64,000 nucleotides of DNA from Aeromicrobium flavum (GTDB lineage: Bacteria > Actinomycetota > Actinomycetes > Propionibacteriales > Nocardioidaceae): NCBI RefSeq assembly GCF_007992115.1, contig NZ_BJZQ01000004.1, positions 62,001 to 126,000 of the forward strand, written 5' to 3'. Positions 17,243-26,520 of the stretch are shown here, piece after piece. A program made the position numbers and the translations under genes. Every line of letters begins with the position of its first letter. Position 1 is the stretch's first letter. Below the pieces are notes generated by a model. It was not told the DNA's origin, did no database searches, and saw only the letters and a list, made by a program, of their open reading frames with translations.

Positions 17243-18649
17243 GTGACCGCCTTGTCCCTGGCCAATGCCGCGTACCTCGTCGCGGCCCTGTTGTTCATCC
17301 TCAGCCTCGCCGGCCTGAGCAAGCACGAGACCGCCCGCCGTGGTGTCGCCTTCGGCATCGCCGGCATGGCGATCGCGCTGGTCGCGACGTTCATCCTCGT
17401 CGCGAAGTCCGAGCCCGGCATCGGGCTCGTGCTGCTCATCGTCGCCATGGTGATCGGCGCCGCGATCGGCCTGTGGCGCGCGCGCATCGTCGAGATGACG
17501 GGCATGCCCGAGCTGATCGCCCTGCTGCACTCGTTCGTGGGCCTCGCGGCCGTCCTGGTCGGCTGGAACGGCTACCTCGAGTACCGCGACGAGCCCAACG
17601 ACCTGCCCGGCGACGCCGGCACCTTGCTCGACATCCACAACGCAGAGGTCTTCATCGGCGTCTTCATCGGTGCCGTCACGCTGACCGGCTCGATCGTGGC
17701 CTACCTCAAGCTGAGCGCCAAGATGAAGAGCGCCCCGCTCGTGCTGCCGGGCAAGAACTGGATCAACCTCGGCGCCCTGGTGCTGTTCGTCGCGCTGACG
17801 ATCTGGTTCGTCGTCAGCCCCGCCCTGTGGCTGCTGATCCTGGTCACGGTCGTCGCGCTCGCCCTCGGCTGGCACCTGGTCGCCTCGATCGGCGGCGGCG
17901 ACATGCCGGTCGTCGTCTCGATGCTCAACAGCTACTCCGGCTGGGCCGCGGCCGCGTCGGGCTTCCTGCTCGGCAACGACCTGCTGATCATCACCGGCGC
18001 GCTCGTGGGCTCCTCGGGTGCCTACCTGTCGTACATCATGTGCAAGGCGATGAACCGCTCGTTCATCTCCGTGATCGCGGGCGGCTTCGGCATCGAGGCG
18101 GGCCCGTCCGACGACACCGACTACGGCGAGCACCGTGAGATCACGGCCGAGTCGGCCGCCGAGCTGCTGGCCGGCGCGAAGAGCGTCGTCATCACGCCCG
18201 GCTACGGCATGGCCGTGGCGCAGGCGCAGTACCCGGTCGCCGACCTGACCGCGCGCCTGCGCGAGAAGGGCGTCGACGTCCGGTTCGGCATCCACCCGGT
18301 CGCGGGCCGCCTGCCGGGGCACATGAACGTGCTGCTGGCCGAGGCCAAGGTCCCGTACGACATCGTCCTGGAGATGGACGAGATCAACGACGACCTCGCC
18401 GAGACCGACGTCGTGCTCGTCATCGGCGCCAACGACACGGTCAACCCGGCCGCCGCCGAGGACCCGACCAGCCCCATCGCCGGCATGCCCGTCCTGCACG
18501 TGTGGGAGGCCAAGCACGTCATCGTGTTCAAACGCTCGATGGCGGCCGGCTACGCGGGCGTCCAGAACCCGCTGTTCTTCCGTGAGAACAGCCAGATGCT
18601 GTTCGGTGACGCCAAGGACCGCGTCGAGGACATCATCAAGGCCCTCTGA
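17243..18649 (+). CDS. pntB: NAD(P) transhydrogenase beta subunit PntB
   Basis: A 468-residue protein with a GTG start 12 nt after pntA. The N-terminal membrane domain has about nine helices ('[21 protein letters not shown]' region and '[22 protein letters not shown]'). The C-terminal NADP-binding domain III holds '[21 protein letters not shown]', '[21 protein letters not shown]' and '[14 protein letters not shown]', all diagnostic. It completes the proton-translocating transhydrogenase in the cytoplasmic membrane. A large palindrome (18,673-18,741) follows, where it meets a convergent gene. Confidence 0.96.
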   Translation: MTALSLANAAYLVAALLFILSLAGLSKHETARRGVAFGIAGMAIALVATFILVAKSEPGIGLVLLIVAMVIGAAIGLWRARIVEMTGMPELIALLHSFVGLAAVLVGWNGYLEYRDEPNDLPGDAGTLLDIHNAEVFIGVFIGAVTLTGSIVAYLKLSAKMKSAPLVLPGKNWINLGALVLFVALTIWFVVSPALWLLILVTVVALALGWHLVASIGGGDMPVVVSMLNSYSGWAAAASGFLLGNDLLIITGALVGSSGAYLSYIMCKAMNRSFISVIAGGFGIEAGPSDDTDYGEHREITAESAAELLAGAKSVVITPGYGMAVAQAQYPVADLTARLREKGVDVRFGIHPVAGRLPGHMNVLLAEAKVPYDIVLEMDEINDDLAETDVVLVIGANDTVNPAAAEDPTSPIAGMPVLHVWEAKHVIVFKRSMAAGYAGVQNPLFFRENSQMLFGDAKDRVEDIIKAL

Positions 18650-18672
18650 CCGCTACCCGCCTCCGGCGGGCC

Positions 18673-18741
18673 AGATGTGTAGCGCTCCCCACCTGTTTCG
18701 GCCCCTCGAGGCCGGATCCGGGTGGGGAGCGCTTCACATCT
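18673..18741. repeat. large intergenic palindrome between convergent pntB and MFS gene
   Basis: Arms of 21 nt (18,673-18,693 and 18,721-18,741) pair with one mismatch. The 27-nt loop has its own inner hairpin (CGGCC/GGCCG). The last base is the first base of the MFS stop codon. The overall size matches the CCACTTTTGG palindromes but the sequence differs. It is probably a bidirectional terminator or a separate palindromic family. Confidence 0.75.
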
Positions 18742-20180
18742 CAGCCGTTCGCGGCCTGCAGCTGCGAGCGCACGGAGACGGCCAGGGCCAGGGCAAGCAC
18801 GCCCGCGGACGTCAGGAGCGCGACCCGTAGGCCCGCGTCGCCCCCGTGGCTCGACGCCGTGAGGCCGTAGACGGTCATCAGCGCGGCCGTGCCGAGGGCC
18901 GAGCCGATCCGCTGACCCGTCTGCAGGGCACCGCCGGCGGCGCCGCCCACGCTCGGCGGCACGTCCCGGAGCGTCAGCGCCTGGTTCGGGGAGACGACGC
19001 CGCCGCCGCCCAGCCCGGCGATGAACAGCAGCGGGGCGAACGTCCACCACAGGGCCGTGGTGCTCTGCCCCGGGGCGACGACGGCGATCGCGACGAAGCC
19101 GAGGATGATCACCGCCAGCGCGGCGAGCGTGACCTTGCGACCCACGCGACTGACCAGCCGCCCCGCGGGCGTCGACGTGAGTGCGGCGCCGAGCGCGAAC
19201 GGGGTGAGCAGGAGTCCGGTCTGCAGGGCGCTCAGGTCGCGCTCGCCCTGGAGCCACACCGACGAGACCAGGAAGACCCCCGTGAAGCCCGCGAAGTACA
19301 GCGCCCCGATCACCACCCCGCTGCCGTAGGTGGGCAGCTCGCCGAGCATCTCGACGTCCAGCAGCGGCGCGCGATTGCGGGACCGCACGGACCGCTCCCA
19401 CCGCACGAACCCGAATGCCAGGGGCGGCACCGCCAGCACCAGCAGCAGCGGCAGCCCAGCGCCCGACTCGGCCTCGATGAGCGGGAACAGCAGGCACAGC
19501 ACGGTCAGTCCGAGGAGGACGGCGCCGACCACGTCGACGCGCTCCCGGTCGGCGTCGCCGCGGGCGACCGGCACCAGGCGTCGCACCGCGACCAGGGCGA
19601 CCAGGCCGACCGGGACGTTGATCAGGAAGATCAGCCGCCACCCCAGATCGTCCCCTGCGAGCGCGATGACGGCGCCGCCGAGGACCGGACCGATCCCGGA
19701 CGCCACCGAGACGGTCAGACCGAAGTAGCCGAACGCGCGACCTCGCTCCGCCCCGGAGAAGAGCTCCTGGATCAGCCCCGAGCTCTGGGGCGTGAGGAGC
19801 CCGGCGGCTGCCCCCTGCACCAGCCGCGCTGCGACGACCAGGCCCGCACTCGGCGCCAGGCCGACCGCGGCACTGGCGAGCACGAAGGCGATGAGGCCGA
19901 CCGTCATCAACCGACGGCGACCGTACGCGTCTCCGAGGTGTCCGCCGGCCACGAGGACGAGACCGAACGTCAGGGCGTAGCCGGAGACGACCCACTGCAC
20001 CGTGCCGGTCGTGGAGTCGAGGCCCTCCCGGATGGACGGGACCGCGACGTTGACGACCGTGACGTCCAGCAGGGTCATGAACCCGACCACGAGCGTCACG
20101 GCCAGGATCCGCCAGCGGCGAGGGTCGGGCTCGTCGACCGCGATCGGCTCGGGGCCGCCGCCCGTCGTCTCGTCGCCCAC
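18741..20180 (-). CDS. MFS drug exporter, DHA2 (14-helix) family
   Basis: A 479-residue membrane protein with about 14 hydrophobic segments. DHA2 motifs are visible: 'LDVTVVNVAVPSIREGL' in helix 1, 'GGHLGDAYGRRRLMTVGL' in loop 2-3 (motif A), and 'GPVLGGAVIA' (motif C). It likely exports drugs or hydrophobic compounds by proton antiport in the cytoplasmic membrane. No local regulator is adjacent. It starts at ATG 20180, and the upstream gene add ends 24 nt away in the same direction. Confidence 0.9.
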   Translation of the reverse strand: MGDETTGGGPEPIAVDEPDPRRWRILAVTLVVGFMTLLDVTVVNVAVPSIREGLDSTTGTVQWVVSGYALTFGLVLVAGGHLGDAYGRRRLMTVGLIAFVLASAAVGLAPSAGLVVAARLVQGAAAGLLTPQSSGLIQELFSGAERGRAFGYFGLTVSVASGIGPVLGGAVIALAGDDLGWRLIFLINVPVGLVALVAVRRLVPVARGDADRERVDVVGAVLLGLTVLCLLFPLIEAESGAGLPLLLVLAVPPLAFGFVRWERSVRSRNRAPLLDVEMLGELPTYGSGVVIGALYFAGFTGVFLVSSVWLQGERDLSALQTGLLLTPFALGAALTSTPAGRLVSRVGRKVTLAALAVIILGFVAIAVVAPGQSTTALWWTFAPLLFIAGLGGGGVVSPNQALTLRDVPPSVGGAAGGALQTGQRIGSALGTAALMTVYGLTASSHGGDAGLRVALLTSAGVLALALAVSVRSQLQAANG

Positions 20181-20204
20181 CCGACCACTGTGCCGCCGGG
20201 CGCG

Positions 20205-21212
20205 TCACCTGTCCTGTCGAGCGCCCGCGATCTCGTCGCGCAGGTGGGCCTTCATCGGCTCGGGGGCGAAGCTGGCATCGACCGCGGCCGTGGCCAGCGC
20301 CCGCAGTCCGGCCTCGTCGAGGTCGAGCAGCTCGGCCGCGATGGCGTACTCGTCGTTGAGCGTGGTGCCGAACATCGGCGGGTCGTCCGAGTTGATCGTG
20401 ACGGTGACGCCGGCCTCCACCAGGGCGGCGAGGGGATGCTCGTCGAGCGACGGCACCGAGCGCGTGCGCACGTTGGACGTCGGGCACACCTCCAGCGCGA
20501 TCCCGTCGGCCACGAGCCGCTCCATCAGGGCGGGGTCCTGGGCCGCGGCGATGCCGTGGCCGATCCGCTCGGCGCCGAGCGTGTCGATGCTGTCCCAGAT
20601 CGACTGCGGACCGGTCGACTCGCCGGCGTGGGGCACGCTGTGCAGGCCGGCGGCCCGGGCGCGCTCGAAGTGTGAGGCGAACTGCGGACGCGGCACGCCG
20701 ATCTCGGGCCCGCCCAGGCCGAAGCCCACCAGGGAGCCCGGACCGAGCCGCAGGGCCGTGTCGAGGGTGACGTCGGCCGCGGGGAGCCCGGACTCGCCGG
20801 GGATGTCGAAAATCCACTGCAGCGCGACGCCGAAGTCGCGCTCGACGGCGGCGCGGGCGTCCTCGATCGCCTCGACGTAGGCCTCGGCCGCGATCCCGCG
20901 CACGATCGACGTGTACGGCGTCATCGTCAGCTCGGCGTACCGCACGTTCTGCGCGGCGAGGTCGCGCCCGACCTCGTGGGTCAGGGTCCAGATGTCCTCG
21001 GGCGTGCGGAGCAGGTCGACCACCGAGAGGTAGACCTCGATGAAGTGTGCGAAGTCGGTGAAGGTGAAGTACTCGGCGAGCGCCGCCGCATCGGCGGGCA
21101 CCGGCGAGTCGGGGTGGCGCTCGGCCAGCCGGGCGACGGTGTCGGGCGACGCCGAGCCGACGTGGTGGACGTGCAGCTCGGCCTTGGGCAGCGCCGCGAT
21201 GAAGTCCTGCAT
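20205..21212 (-). CDS. add: adenosine deaminase
   Basis: A 335-residue metallohydrolase. Zinc ligands are seen as H-x-H in 'AELHVHHVGS' near residue 14, a His in 'HSVPHAGEST', and an Asp in 'TINSDDPPMF'; 'RIGHGIAA' is also conserved. It deaminates adenosine to inosine in purine salvage. The 'HVHHVGSAS' start differs from the HLHLDG form of classical enzymes, so adenine or another aminopurine substrate cannot be excluded. The ATG overlaps the upp stop (TGATG), giving a two-gene salvage operon. Confidence 0.85.
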   Translation of the reverse strand: MQDFIAALPKAELHVHHVGSASPDTVARLAERHPDSPVPADAAALAEYFTFTDFAHFIEVYLSVVDLLRTPEDIWTLTHEVGRDLAAQNVRYAELTMTPYTSIVRGIAAEAYVEAIEDARAAVERDFGVALQWIFDIPGESGLPAADVTLDTALRLGPGSLVGFGLGGPEIGVPRPQFASHFERARAAGLHSVPHAGESTGPQSIWDSIDTLGAERIGHGIAAAQDPALMERLVADGIALEVCPTSNVRTRSVPSLDEHPLAALVEAGVTVTINSDDPPMFGTTLNDEYAIAAELLDLDEAGLRALATAAVDASFAPEPMKAHLRDEIAGARQDR

Positions 21213-21853
21213 CAGTCGACGATGCCGTAGAGCCGGTCCCCCGCGTCGCCCAGGCCCGGCACGATGTAGCCGTTCTCGTCGAGGCGCTCGTCGAGGCCGG
21301 CGCTGAACAGGTGCACCGGGACGTCGATGTGGGCGGTGTCCCGCTCGAGCCGCTCGATGCCCTCGGGCGCCGACAGCAGCGTGATCGCGGTGATCTCCCG
21401 GGCGCCGCGCGCGACGAGGAAGTCGATCGCCATGGCGAGGGTGCCGCCCGTGGCCAGCATCGGGTCGAGCACGTAGCACTGGCGGCCGTCGAGCCGGTCC
21501 GGGAGCCGCTCGGCGTACGTCTCGGCCTCGAAGGTCTCCTCGTTGCGGATCATGCCCAGGAAGCCGACCTCGGCCGTGGGCAGCAGCCGCTGCATGCCCT
21601 CGAGCATGCCCAGGCCCGCACGCAGGATCGGCACGACCAGCGGACCGGGGCTGGTGAGCCGCACGCCCTGGGTGGTGGTGAGGGGCGTGGTGACCTCGAC
21701 GGTCTCGACACTGACCTCACGGGTCGCCTCGTACGCCAGCAGCGTGACGAGCTCCTCGGTGAGCCGACGGAAGGTCGGCGAATCGGTGCGCGCGTCGCGC
21801 AGGACCGAGAGCTTGTGGGAGATGAGCGGGTGGTCGGCGACATGGACACGCAT
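21212..21853 (-). CDS. upp: uracil phosphoribosyltransferase
   Basis: A 213-residue cytosolic enzyme of standard length. The PRPP-binding loop is '[12 protein letters not shown]', and the uracil-binding C-terminus is '[16 protein letters not shown]'. '[18 protein letters not shown]' is also typical. It makes UMP from uracil and PRPP. It is translationally coupled to add. It is divergent from the tadA pair with a 46-nt gap that must hold both promoters. Confidence 0.96.
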   Translation of the reverse strand: MRVHVADHPLISHKLSVLRDARTDSPTFRRLTEELVTLLAYEATREVSVETVEVTTPLTTTQGVRLTSPGPLVVPILRAGLGMLEGMQRLLPTAEVGFLGMIRNEETFEAETYAERLPDRLDGRQCYVLDPMLATGGTLAMAIDFLVARGAREITAITLLSAPEGIERLERDTAHIDVPVHLFSAGLDERLDENGYIVPGLGDAGDRLYGIVD

Positions 21854-21899
21854 GGGTCGAGGGTAGCGGCCGTGTGCGGACGTCTGTCACCATCGCAGG

Positions 21900-22361
21900 G
21901 TGGCCGAGGACGATGTCGACTTCGTGATCGCCGCGTACCGAGACGATGGTGCGTGGACCGTCGTCGAACTCCCGCCACGGCTGGGCGAGGATTTCGAGGG
22001 ATTCACCGACGCCCTCGCGCGATTCCCGTCCGACGTCGGCGTCCTGGGGCTGGCCTCGGTCAACGACGACTTCTTCCTGATCGTGCGCCGCAGCGGCGAC
22101 CACGTGCGCGCCCTGCTCTCCGACGCCACCGCGGTGTGGGACTGGCCGGTCGCGGCCGACCTCGCCGAGCTGGTGAACGCCCCGGACGGGGACGAGGAGC
22201 CGGTGCCCGTGGGCGACCTCGAGATCGTCAGCGACCTGGGCCTGGCCTCCGTCGAGCTCAGCCTGCTCTGCGACGACGACGATCTCTTCCCCGACGAGGC
22301 GCTGGCCGACGTGGCCGAGAAGCTGGGCTTCGGCGAGCAGTTCGAGGCGATCGTCGGGTGA
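21900..22361 (+). CDS. tRNA adenosine deaminase-associated protein
   Basis: A 153-residue acidic protein. The sequence ('FVIAAYRDDGAWTVVELPP', 'SVNDDFFLIVRRSG', 'ATAVWDWPVAADL') matches the actinobacterial family that always precedes tadA. Its stop overlaps the tadA GTG (GTGA). The molecular role is not known; the tight coupling suggests it acts with TadA. The N-terminal half has the strand pattern of a small sensor-like fold, and there is no catalytic motif. Confidence 0.88.
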   Translation: MAEDDVDFVIAAYRDDGAWTVVELPPRLGEDFEGFTDALARFPSDVGVLGLASVNDDFFLIVRRSGDHVRALLSDATAVWDWPVAADLAELVNAPDGDEEPVPVGDLEIVSDLGLASVELSLLCDDDDLFPDEALADVAEKLGFGEQFEAIVG

Positions 22362-22798
22362 CCTGGGACCCGTTCATGCGACGGGCCCTCGAACTGGCTC
22401 GTGAGGCTGCCGACGGCGGCGACGTGCCGGTCGGTGCGGTCGTCGTGCACGAGGGCCGGATCGTCGGCGAGGGCCGCAACACCCGCGAGCGCGACGCCGA
22501 CCCCACCGGCCACGCGGAGGTGGTGGCCCTGCGCGAGGCTTCGCGGTCCCTGGGCCGCTGGCGACTCGACGGGTGCACCCTCGTGGTCACGCTCGAGCCC
22601 TGCACGATGTGCGCGGGCGCCCTGGTGGCGGCCCGGGTCGACCGCCTGGTGTTCGGCGCCTGGGACGACAAGGCCGGCGCCGTCGGGTCGCTGTGGGACG
22701 TGGTGCGCGACCGGCGCCTCAACCACCGCCCCGAGGTCCTCGCCGACGTGCTCGCCGCCGACTCCTCCGTGCTGCTGCGCTCCTTCTTCGGTCGCTGA
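22358..22798 (+). CDS. tadA: tRNA-specific adenosine-34 deaminase
   Basis: A 146-residue zinc deaminase of the CDA fold. The active site is complete: His-Ala-Glu in 'PTGHAEVVAL' and 'PCTMCAGAL' with both zinc cysteines. 'GDVPVGAVVVHEGRIVGEG' is the conserved N-terminal strand. It converts A34 to inosine in tRNA-Arg(ACG), and the substrate tRNA gene is in this window at 7,708-7,783. It starts at GTG 22358, overlapping the partner gene. Confidence 0.95.
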   Translation: MTWDPFMRRALELAREAADGGDVPVGAVVVHEGRIVGEGRNTRERDADPTGHAEVVALREASRSLGRWRLDGCTLVVTLEPCTMCAGALVAARVDRLVFGAWDDKAGAVGSLWDVVRDRRLNHRPEVLADVLAADSSVLLRSFFGR

Positions 22799-22845
22799 CA
22801 GTCTCAGCCGCCCCCGGGAATAGTCCGCGCCGGCCCACGTTTTAG

Positions 22846-22863
22846 TAGTTGAATGTTTAACTA
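22846..22863. promoter_or_regulatory. candidate MarR-type operator
   Basis: An inverted repeat TAGTTGAA-TG-TTTAACTA (7 of 8 pairs) lies 20 nt before the LLM oxidoreductase ATG. TAGTTGAA/TTCAACTA half-sites are typical of MarR-family repressors. It may control the flavin oxidoreductase and reductase pair. Confidence 0.6.
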
Positions 22864-22883
22864 ACTTCTGGGAGACTGAGGTC

Positions 22884-23990
22884 ATGAGCAGCATGCAGAT
22901 CGGCATCTTCACCGTCGGCGACGTCACGACGGACCCCACGAACGGCACGACGCCCAGCGAGCACGAGCGCATCAAGAACACGGTCGCGATCGCGAAGAAG
23001 GCCGAGGAGGTGGGCCTCGACGTCTTCGCGACCGGCGAGCACCACAACCCGCCGTTCGTCCCGTCCAGCCCGACCACGACGCTGGCCTACATCGGCGCGC
23101 AGACCGAGAAGATCATCCTCTCGACCTCGACGACGCTCATCACGACGAACGACCCGGTCAAGATCGCCGAGGACTACGCGACGCTGCAACACCTCGTCGA
23201 CGGCCGCATGGACCTCATGCTCGGCCGCGGCAACACCGCCCCGGTCTACCCGTGGTTCGGCAAGGACATCAGCAAGGCCGTCGAGCTGACGATCGAGAAC
23301 TACCAGCTGCTGCAGAAGCTCTGGAGCGAGCCGGTCGTCAACTGGGAGGGGAAGTTCCGCACGCCGCTGCAGGGCTACACCTCGACCCCCGCGCCGCTGG
23401 ACGGAGTCGCACCGTTCGTGTGGCACGGCTCCATCCGCACGCCCGAGGTCGCCGAGCTGGCCGCCTTCTACGGCGACGGCTACTTCGCCAACAACATCTT
23501 CTGGCCGAAGGAGCACTACATCCGGTTGATCAACTTCTACCGGCAGCGCTACGCCCACTACGGCCACGGCACCCCCGAGCAGGCCATCGTCGGTCTCGGC
23601 GGCCAGTTCTTCATGCGCAGGAACAGCCAGGACGCGGTCAACGAGTTCCGGCCGTACTTCGACAACGCGCCGGTCTACGGCCACGGCCCGAGCATGGAGG
23701 ACTTCACCGAGCAGACGCCGCTCACGGTGGGCAGCCCCCAGCAGGTGCTGGAGCGCACGCTGGCGTTCGCGGACTACTTCGGCGACTACCAGCGCCAGCT
23801 GTTCCTCGTCGACCACGCGGGCCTGCCGCTGAAGACGGTGCTCGAGCAGCTCGACCTGCTCGGCGAGATCCTGCCCACGATGCGTGCCGAGTTCAACGCG
23901 CGCCGCCCGGCGAACGTGCCGGACGCCCCCACCCACGCCGCTCGCGTCGCCGCGCGCGACGCCGCCCTGAACGAGGAGGTCTCGGCATGA
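22884..23990 (+). CDS. LLM class flavin-dependent oxidoreductase
   Basis: A 368-residue luciferase-like TIM barrel. 'LDVFATGEHHNPPFVPSSP' carries the flavin-site His pair, and 'LQHLVDGRMDLMLGRGNT' is the phosphate-binding loop typical of the FMN branch. The next gene, overlapping by 4 nt, encodes an FMN reductase, so this is probably a two-component monooxygenase using FMNH2. A GAGGAGG site precedes the downstream start. The substrate is unknown; the MarR-like site upstream hints at induction by an aromatic or toxic compound. Confidence 0.88.
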   Translation: MSSMQIGIFTVGDVTTDPTNGTTPSEHERIKNTVAIAKKAEEVGLDVFATGEHHNPPFVPSSPTTTLAYIGAQTEKIILSTSTTLITTNDPVKIAEDYATLQHLVDGRMDLMLGRGNTAPVYPWFGKDISKAVELTIENYQLLQKLWSEPVVNWEGKFRTPLQGYTSTPAPLDGVAPFVWHGSIRTPEVAELAAFYGDGYFANNIFWPKEHYIRLINFYRQRYAHYGHGTPEQAIVGLGGQFFMRRNSQDAVNEFRPYFDNAPVYGHGPSMEDFTEQTPLTVGSPQQVLERTLAFADYFGDYQRQLFLVDHAGLPLKTVLEQLDLLGEILPTMRAEFNARRPANVPDAPTHAARVAARDAALNEEVSA

Positions 23991-24586
23991 CGCGTCTCGT
24001 CGCGCTGTCAGCGGGCGTCGGCGAGCCGTCGACCACGCGCATGCTGGCCGACCGGCTCGCCGCGGCCTCGGGCACGGCGCTCGGCGGCGCCAGCATCGAG
24101 GTGGTGAACCTGCGCGACTTCGCGCACGAGATCACCGATGCGGCGCTCACCGGCTTCGCGGCGCCCCGGCTGCAGCACGTGTACGACCAGGTCGGGGCGG
24201 CCGACGCGTTGATCGTCGTCGTCCCGACGTTCAAGGCGTCCTACCCGGGCCTGTTCAAGTCGTTCGTCGACGCCCTCGACAACGACGCCCTGATCGGCAA
24301 GGTCGTGCTGCTCGCGGCCACCGGTGGCACGGCGCGCCACTCGATGGTCATCGACTTCGCGCTGCGTCCGCTGTTCGCGTACCTGCAGTCCGTGATCGTG
24401 CCGACGGGCGTGTTCGCCAGCCCGCACGACTGGGGCTCCGCGGGCGAGGGCACGCTGCAGAGCCGGATCGAGCGCGCCGCGGGCGAGCTCGCCAGCCTGC
24501 TCGCCGGCGCGGGCTCGGGCCGCTCGAAGGACGACGAGATCGACCTGTTCAGCGAGACGATGCTGTCGATCAGCCAGCCCGACTGA
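23987..24586 (+). CDS. NAD(P)H-dependent FMN reductase partner
   Basis: A 199-residue flavodoxin-like reductase whose ATG overlaps the monooxygenase stop (ATGA). 'LVALSAGVGEPSTTRMLADRL' is the FMN phosphate loop and 'VVPTFKASYPGLFKSFVDAL' the flavin-ring contact of the NADPH-dependent FMN reductase family. It supplies reduced FMN to the partner. The Cys/Thr-rich 'LAATGGTARHSMVIDFAL' segment is typical. A palindromic repeat follows the stop. Confidence 0.88.
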   Translation: MTRLVALSAGVGEPSTTRMLADRLAAASGTALGGASIEVVNLRDFAHEITDAALTGFAAPRLQHVYDQVGAADALIVVVPTFKASYPGLFKSFVDALDNDALIGKVVLLAATGGTARHSMVIDFALRPLFAYLQSVIVPTGVFASPHDWGSAGEGTLQSRIERAAGELASLLAGAGSGRSKDDEIDLFSETMLSISQPD

Positions 24587-24602
24587 CTCCCCGCCCTCAA
24601 CT

Positions 24603-24667
24603 CCACTTTTGGAACTGGATCCACGCGATCTCGTCCAAATGACGTGAATCCGGTTCCAGAAGTCGGG
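24603..24667. repeat. dispersed palindromic repeat, copy B (CCACTTTTGG family)
   Basis: The left arm CCACTTTTGGAACTGGATCC pairs with a right arm (about 24,643-24,667) containing GGTTCCAGAAGTCGG, with a few mismatches. The loop is about 18 nt. It lies between two convergent genes. This copy is the most diverged of the four. Confidence 0.8.
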
Positions 24668-24683
24668 AGGGGCGCGGGTCGAG

Positions 24684-25730
24684 TCAGGCCGCGGCGCGCA
24701 CCAGCAGCGCGAGGGTCGGCACGCAGGTCACGGCCAGGAGGGCGGCGTTGAGGCGTCGGTGCTCCCACAGGATCGCGGCGTACTCCCGCAAGATCGCGCT
24801 GGGCCAGAAGTAGAGCGCGGTCCGCGCTCCGAGGCCGTAGCCGTCGAGTCCGACCTGCCGGAGCAGCAGGGCCGCCCTCAGCACGTGGTAGTCGTTCGTG
24901 ACGACCGCGAACCGACCGCCGTCCACCCCGTGCCGGGCAGCCACCTGCGCGCTGAACCTCAGGTTCTCCTCCGTCGAGGTCGACGCGTCCTCGAGCCACA
25001 GCAGGTCGCGATCGACACCTGCCTCGACGAGGTGGTTGGCCATCGCGACCGCTTCGGGCACGACCTCGTCTGACCCCTGCCCACCGGAGCAGATCAGGTG
25101 CGTGTCCCGGCCCCGGGCACGGGATCGGTCGAGTGCCTCGCGGCCTCGGTCCAGACGCGCGGCCAGCAACGGCGTGGGGCGGTCGCCGCGGAGTCCGGCG
25201 CCGAGCACGATCACCGCGTCGACCGGGCGGGCCCAACGCCGGGCGGCCCAGCCGTAGAGCAGGCCGTAGCCGACGAAGGCGACGAACAGGACGGCCAGGT
25301 ACGTGACGGGAGCCGCGAGGGCGACGAGCCAGAGGAACAGCTCACGCGCGACGTCCGTGTGGTTCTGGTCGACCCACCAGACCGTCAGCACGAAGGCGCA
25401 GAATCCCAACACCCCGACCCCGAACACGAACGAGAGCAGGTGGGCCGGACTGCGGCCCTCACGCCGGACCATCGCGATCCCGTTCGCGACGCTCGCCACG
25501 CCGAGCACCAGCAGCGCGGCGTAGGCGAGCAGCAGGACGCCGAGCATCGCCCACGCGAGCGGGAGCGGATCGTCGGAGTCGTCGAGCACCAAGGCCGCTC
25601 GACCGAGGACGCCGATGGTCGCAAGACCGGCCGCGAGCGCGATCAGCACCGCGATGCTCAACCGGCGCGGGTCACGCCACGCGAGGACGCCCGCGGCTGT
25701 CGCCAGCAACGCCACGAGTGCCCACCCCAC
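24684..25730 (-). CDS. YdcF/SanA-like membrane protein (DUF218)
   Basis: A 348-residue protein. About six membrane segments occupy residues 1-165. The DUF218 domain follows: 'AVIVLGAGLRGDRPTPLLAARLDRG', 'LICSGGQGSDEVVPEAVAM', 'LEDASTSTEENLRFSA' and 'VVTNDYHVLRAALL'. The final helix lies at the C-terminus. SanA/ElyC/YdcF proteins act in envelope integrity or murein precursor handling. The Asp and Asn/Tyr-His residues of the putative active site are present. It ends convergent with the FMN reductase. Confidence 0.85.
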   Translation of the reverse strand: MGWALVALLATAAGVLAWRDPRRLSIAVLIALAAGLATIGVLGRAALVLDDSDDPLPLAWAMLGVLLLAYAALLVLGVASVANGIAMVRREGRSPAHLLSFVFGVGVLGFCAFVLTVWWVDQNHTDVARELFLWLVALAAPVTYLAVLFVAFVGYGLLYGWAARRWARPVDAVIVLGAGLRGDRPTPLLAARLDRGREALDRSRARGRDTHLICSGGQGSDEVVPEAVAMANHLVEAGVDRDLLWLEDASTSTEENLRFSAQVAARHGVDGGRFAVVTNDYHVLRAALLLRQVGLDGYGLGARTALYFWPSAILREYAAILWEHRRLNAALLAVTCVPTLALLVRAAA

Positions 25731-25807
25731 GCGTCGGACTCTAGTCGGCGCGGCGCCCGAGAACCCCGATTGGGACGGAACCGGGTCGCTGACGTAAACT
25801 CCTCGGC

Positions 25808-25897
25808 GGTGGCGTGTCCGAGCGGCCTAAGGAGCACGCCTCGAAAGCGTGTGTGGGTTCACGCCCACCGTGGGTTCAAATCCCACCGCCACCGCCA
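25808..25897 (+). tRNA. tRNA-Ser (anticodon CGA)
   Basis: The acceptor GGTGGCG/CGCCACC, anticodon loop CTCGAAA (CGA), long variable arm, T-arm GTGGG-TTCAAAT-CCCAC and encoded CCA are all visible. Confidence 0.95.
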
Positions 25898-25905
25898 GCG
25901 TGACC

Positions 25906-25941
25906 AGAGCCCCCGTCGAGTGCGAACTCGACGGGGGCTCT
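25906..25941 (+). terminator. terminator of tRNA-Ser(CGA)
   Basis: A perfect 16-bp stem (25,906-25,921 with 25,926-25,941), GCGA loop, starting 9 nt after the CCA end. Confidence 0.85.
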
Positions 25942-26015
25942 CTCATCCCCGAACTCCCTCCCTCGGCGATCCGCGCCGATAGGATCGCGGCCACCCCCGG
26001 GAGGAGGAGGAGACC

Positions 26016-26495
26016 GTGCACGTCCGCACACCCGTCGCACCGTGGCTCGTCGTCGCGGTGCTCGTCGCCGTCGCAGCGGCCGCGGTGATCGCCTTGGACG
26101 ACTCGGACAGCGACGTCACTCGGGCTTCGGTCCGGGGAGACCTCGCCTCGCTGCCCGGGATACCGCTCGTTCTTCCCGACCAGGTGCCCGAGGGCTACTC
26201 GTGGCAGGGCCTGGACTCCCACGAGATCGACCCCTCGGGTCGGGTCGTCGGTCGCTCGTCGACGTTCGCGGCATGGGGGAACCTCGATCACGCGCCGACC
26301 GTGCAGGTCTGCTCGCACACGCCCGCGGTGCAGACCTGTCCCCGGGGTGACTGGTCGATCGAGCGGAAGGTCGACGGACTGGGCGTGACGATCGCCTTCA
26401 TGGGCGGGCAGCGCGACCGCGCCGGAGACACGGCGTTCTGGGAGTCCGTGCGACTGTCGGACTCGCTCGACGTCTCCTGGCTGGACGAGGGCTAG
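26016..26495 (+). CDS. membrane-anchored or secreted hypothetical protein
   Basis: A 159-residue protein; GAGGAGGAGG lies 7 nt before GTG 26016. Residues ~9-27 ('PWLVVAVLVAVAAAAVIAL') form one membrane anchor or uncleaved signal. The outside part has two cysteines ('VQVCSHTPAVQTCPRGDW') that may form a disulfide. No family is recognised. The composition and 'PDQVPEGYSWQGLDSHE' recall extracellular DUF4367-like domains, but this is weak. It stands alone between a tRNA and a convergent gene. Confidence 0.65.
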   Translation: MHVRTPVAPWLVVAVLVAVAAAAVIALDDSDSDVTRASVRGDLASLPGIPLVLPDQVPEGYSWQGLDSHEIDPSGRVVGRSSTFAAWGNLDHAPTVQVCSHTPAVQTCPRGDWSIERKVDGLGVTIAFMGGQRDRAGDTAFWESVRLSDSLDVSWLDEG

Positions 26496-26520
26496 GGAAC
26501 GCGCGAGCTGACGCCGCCGC

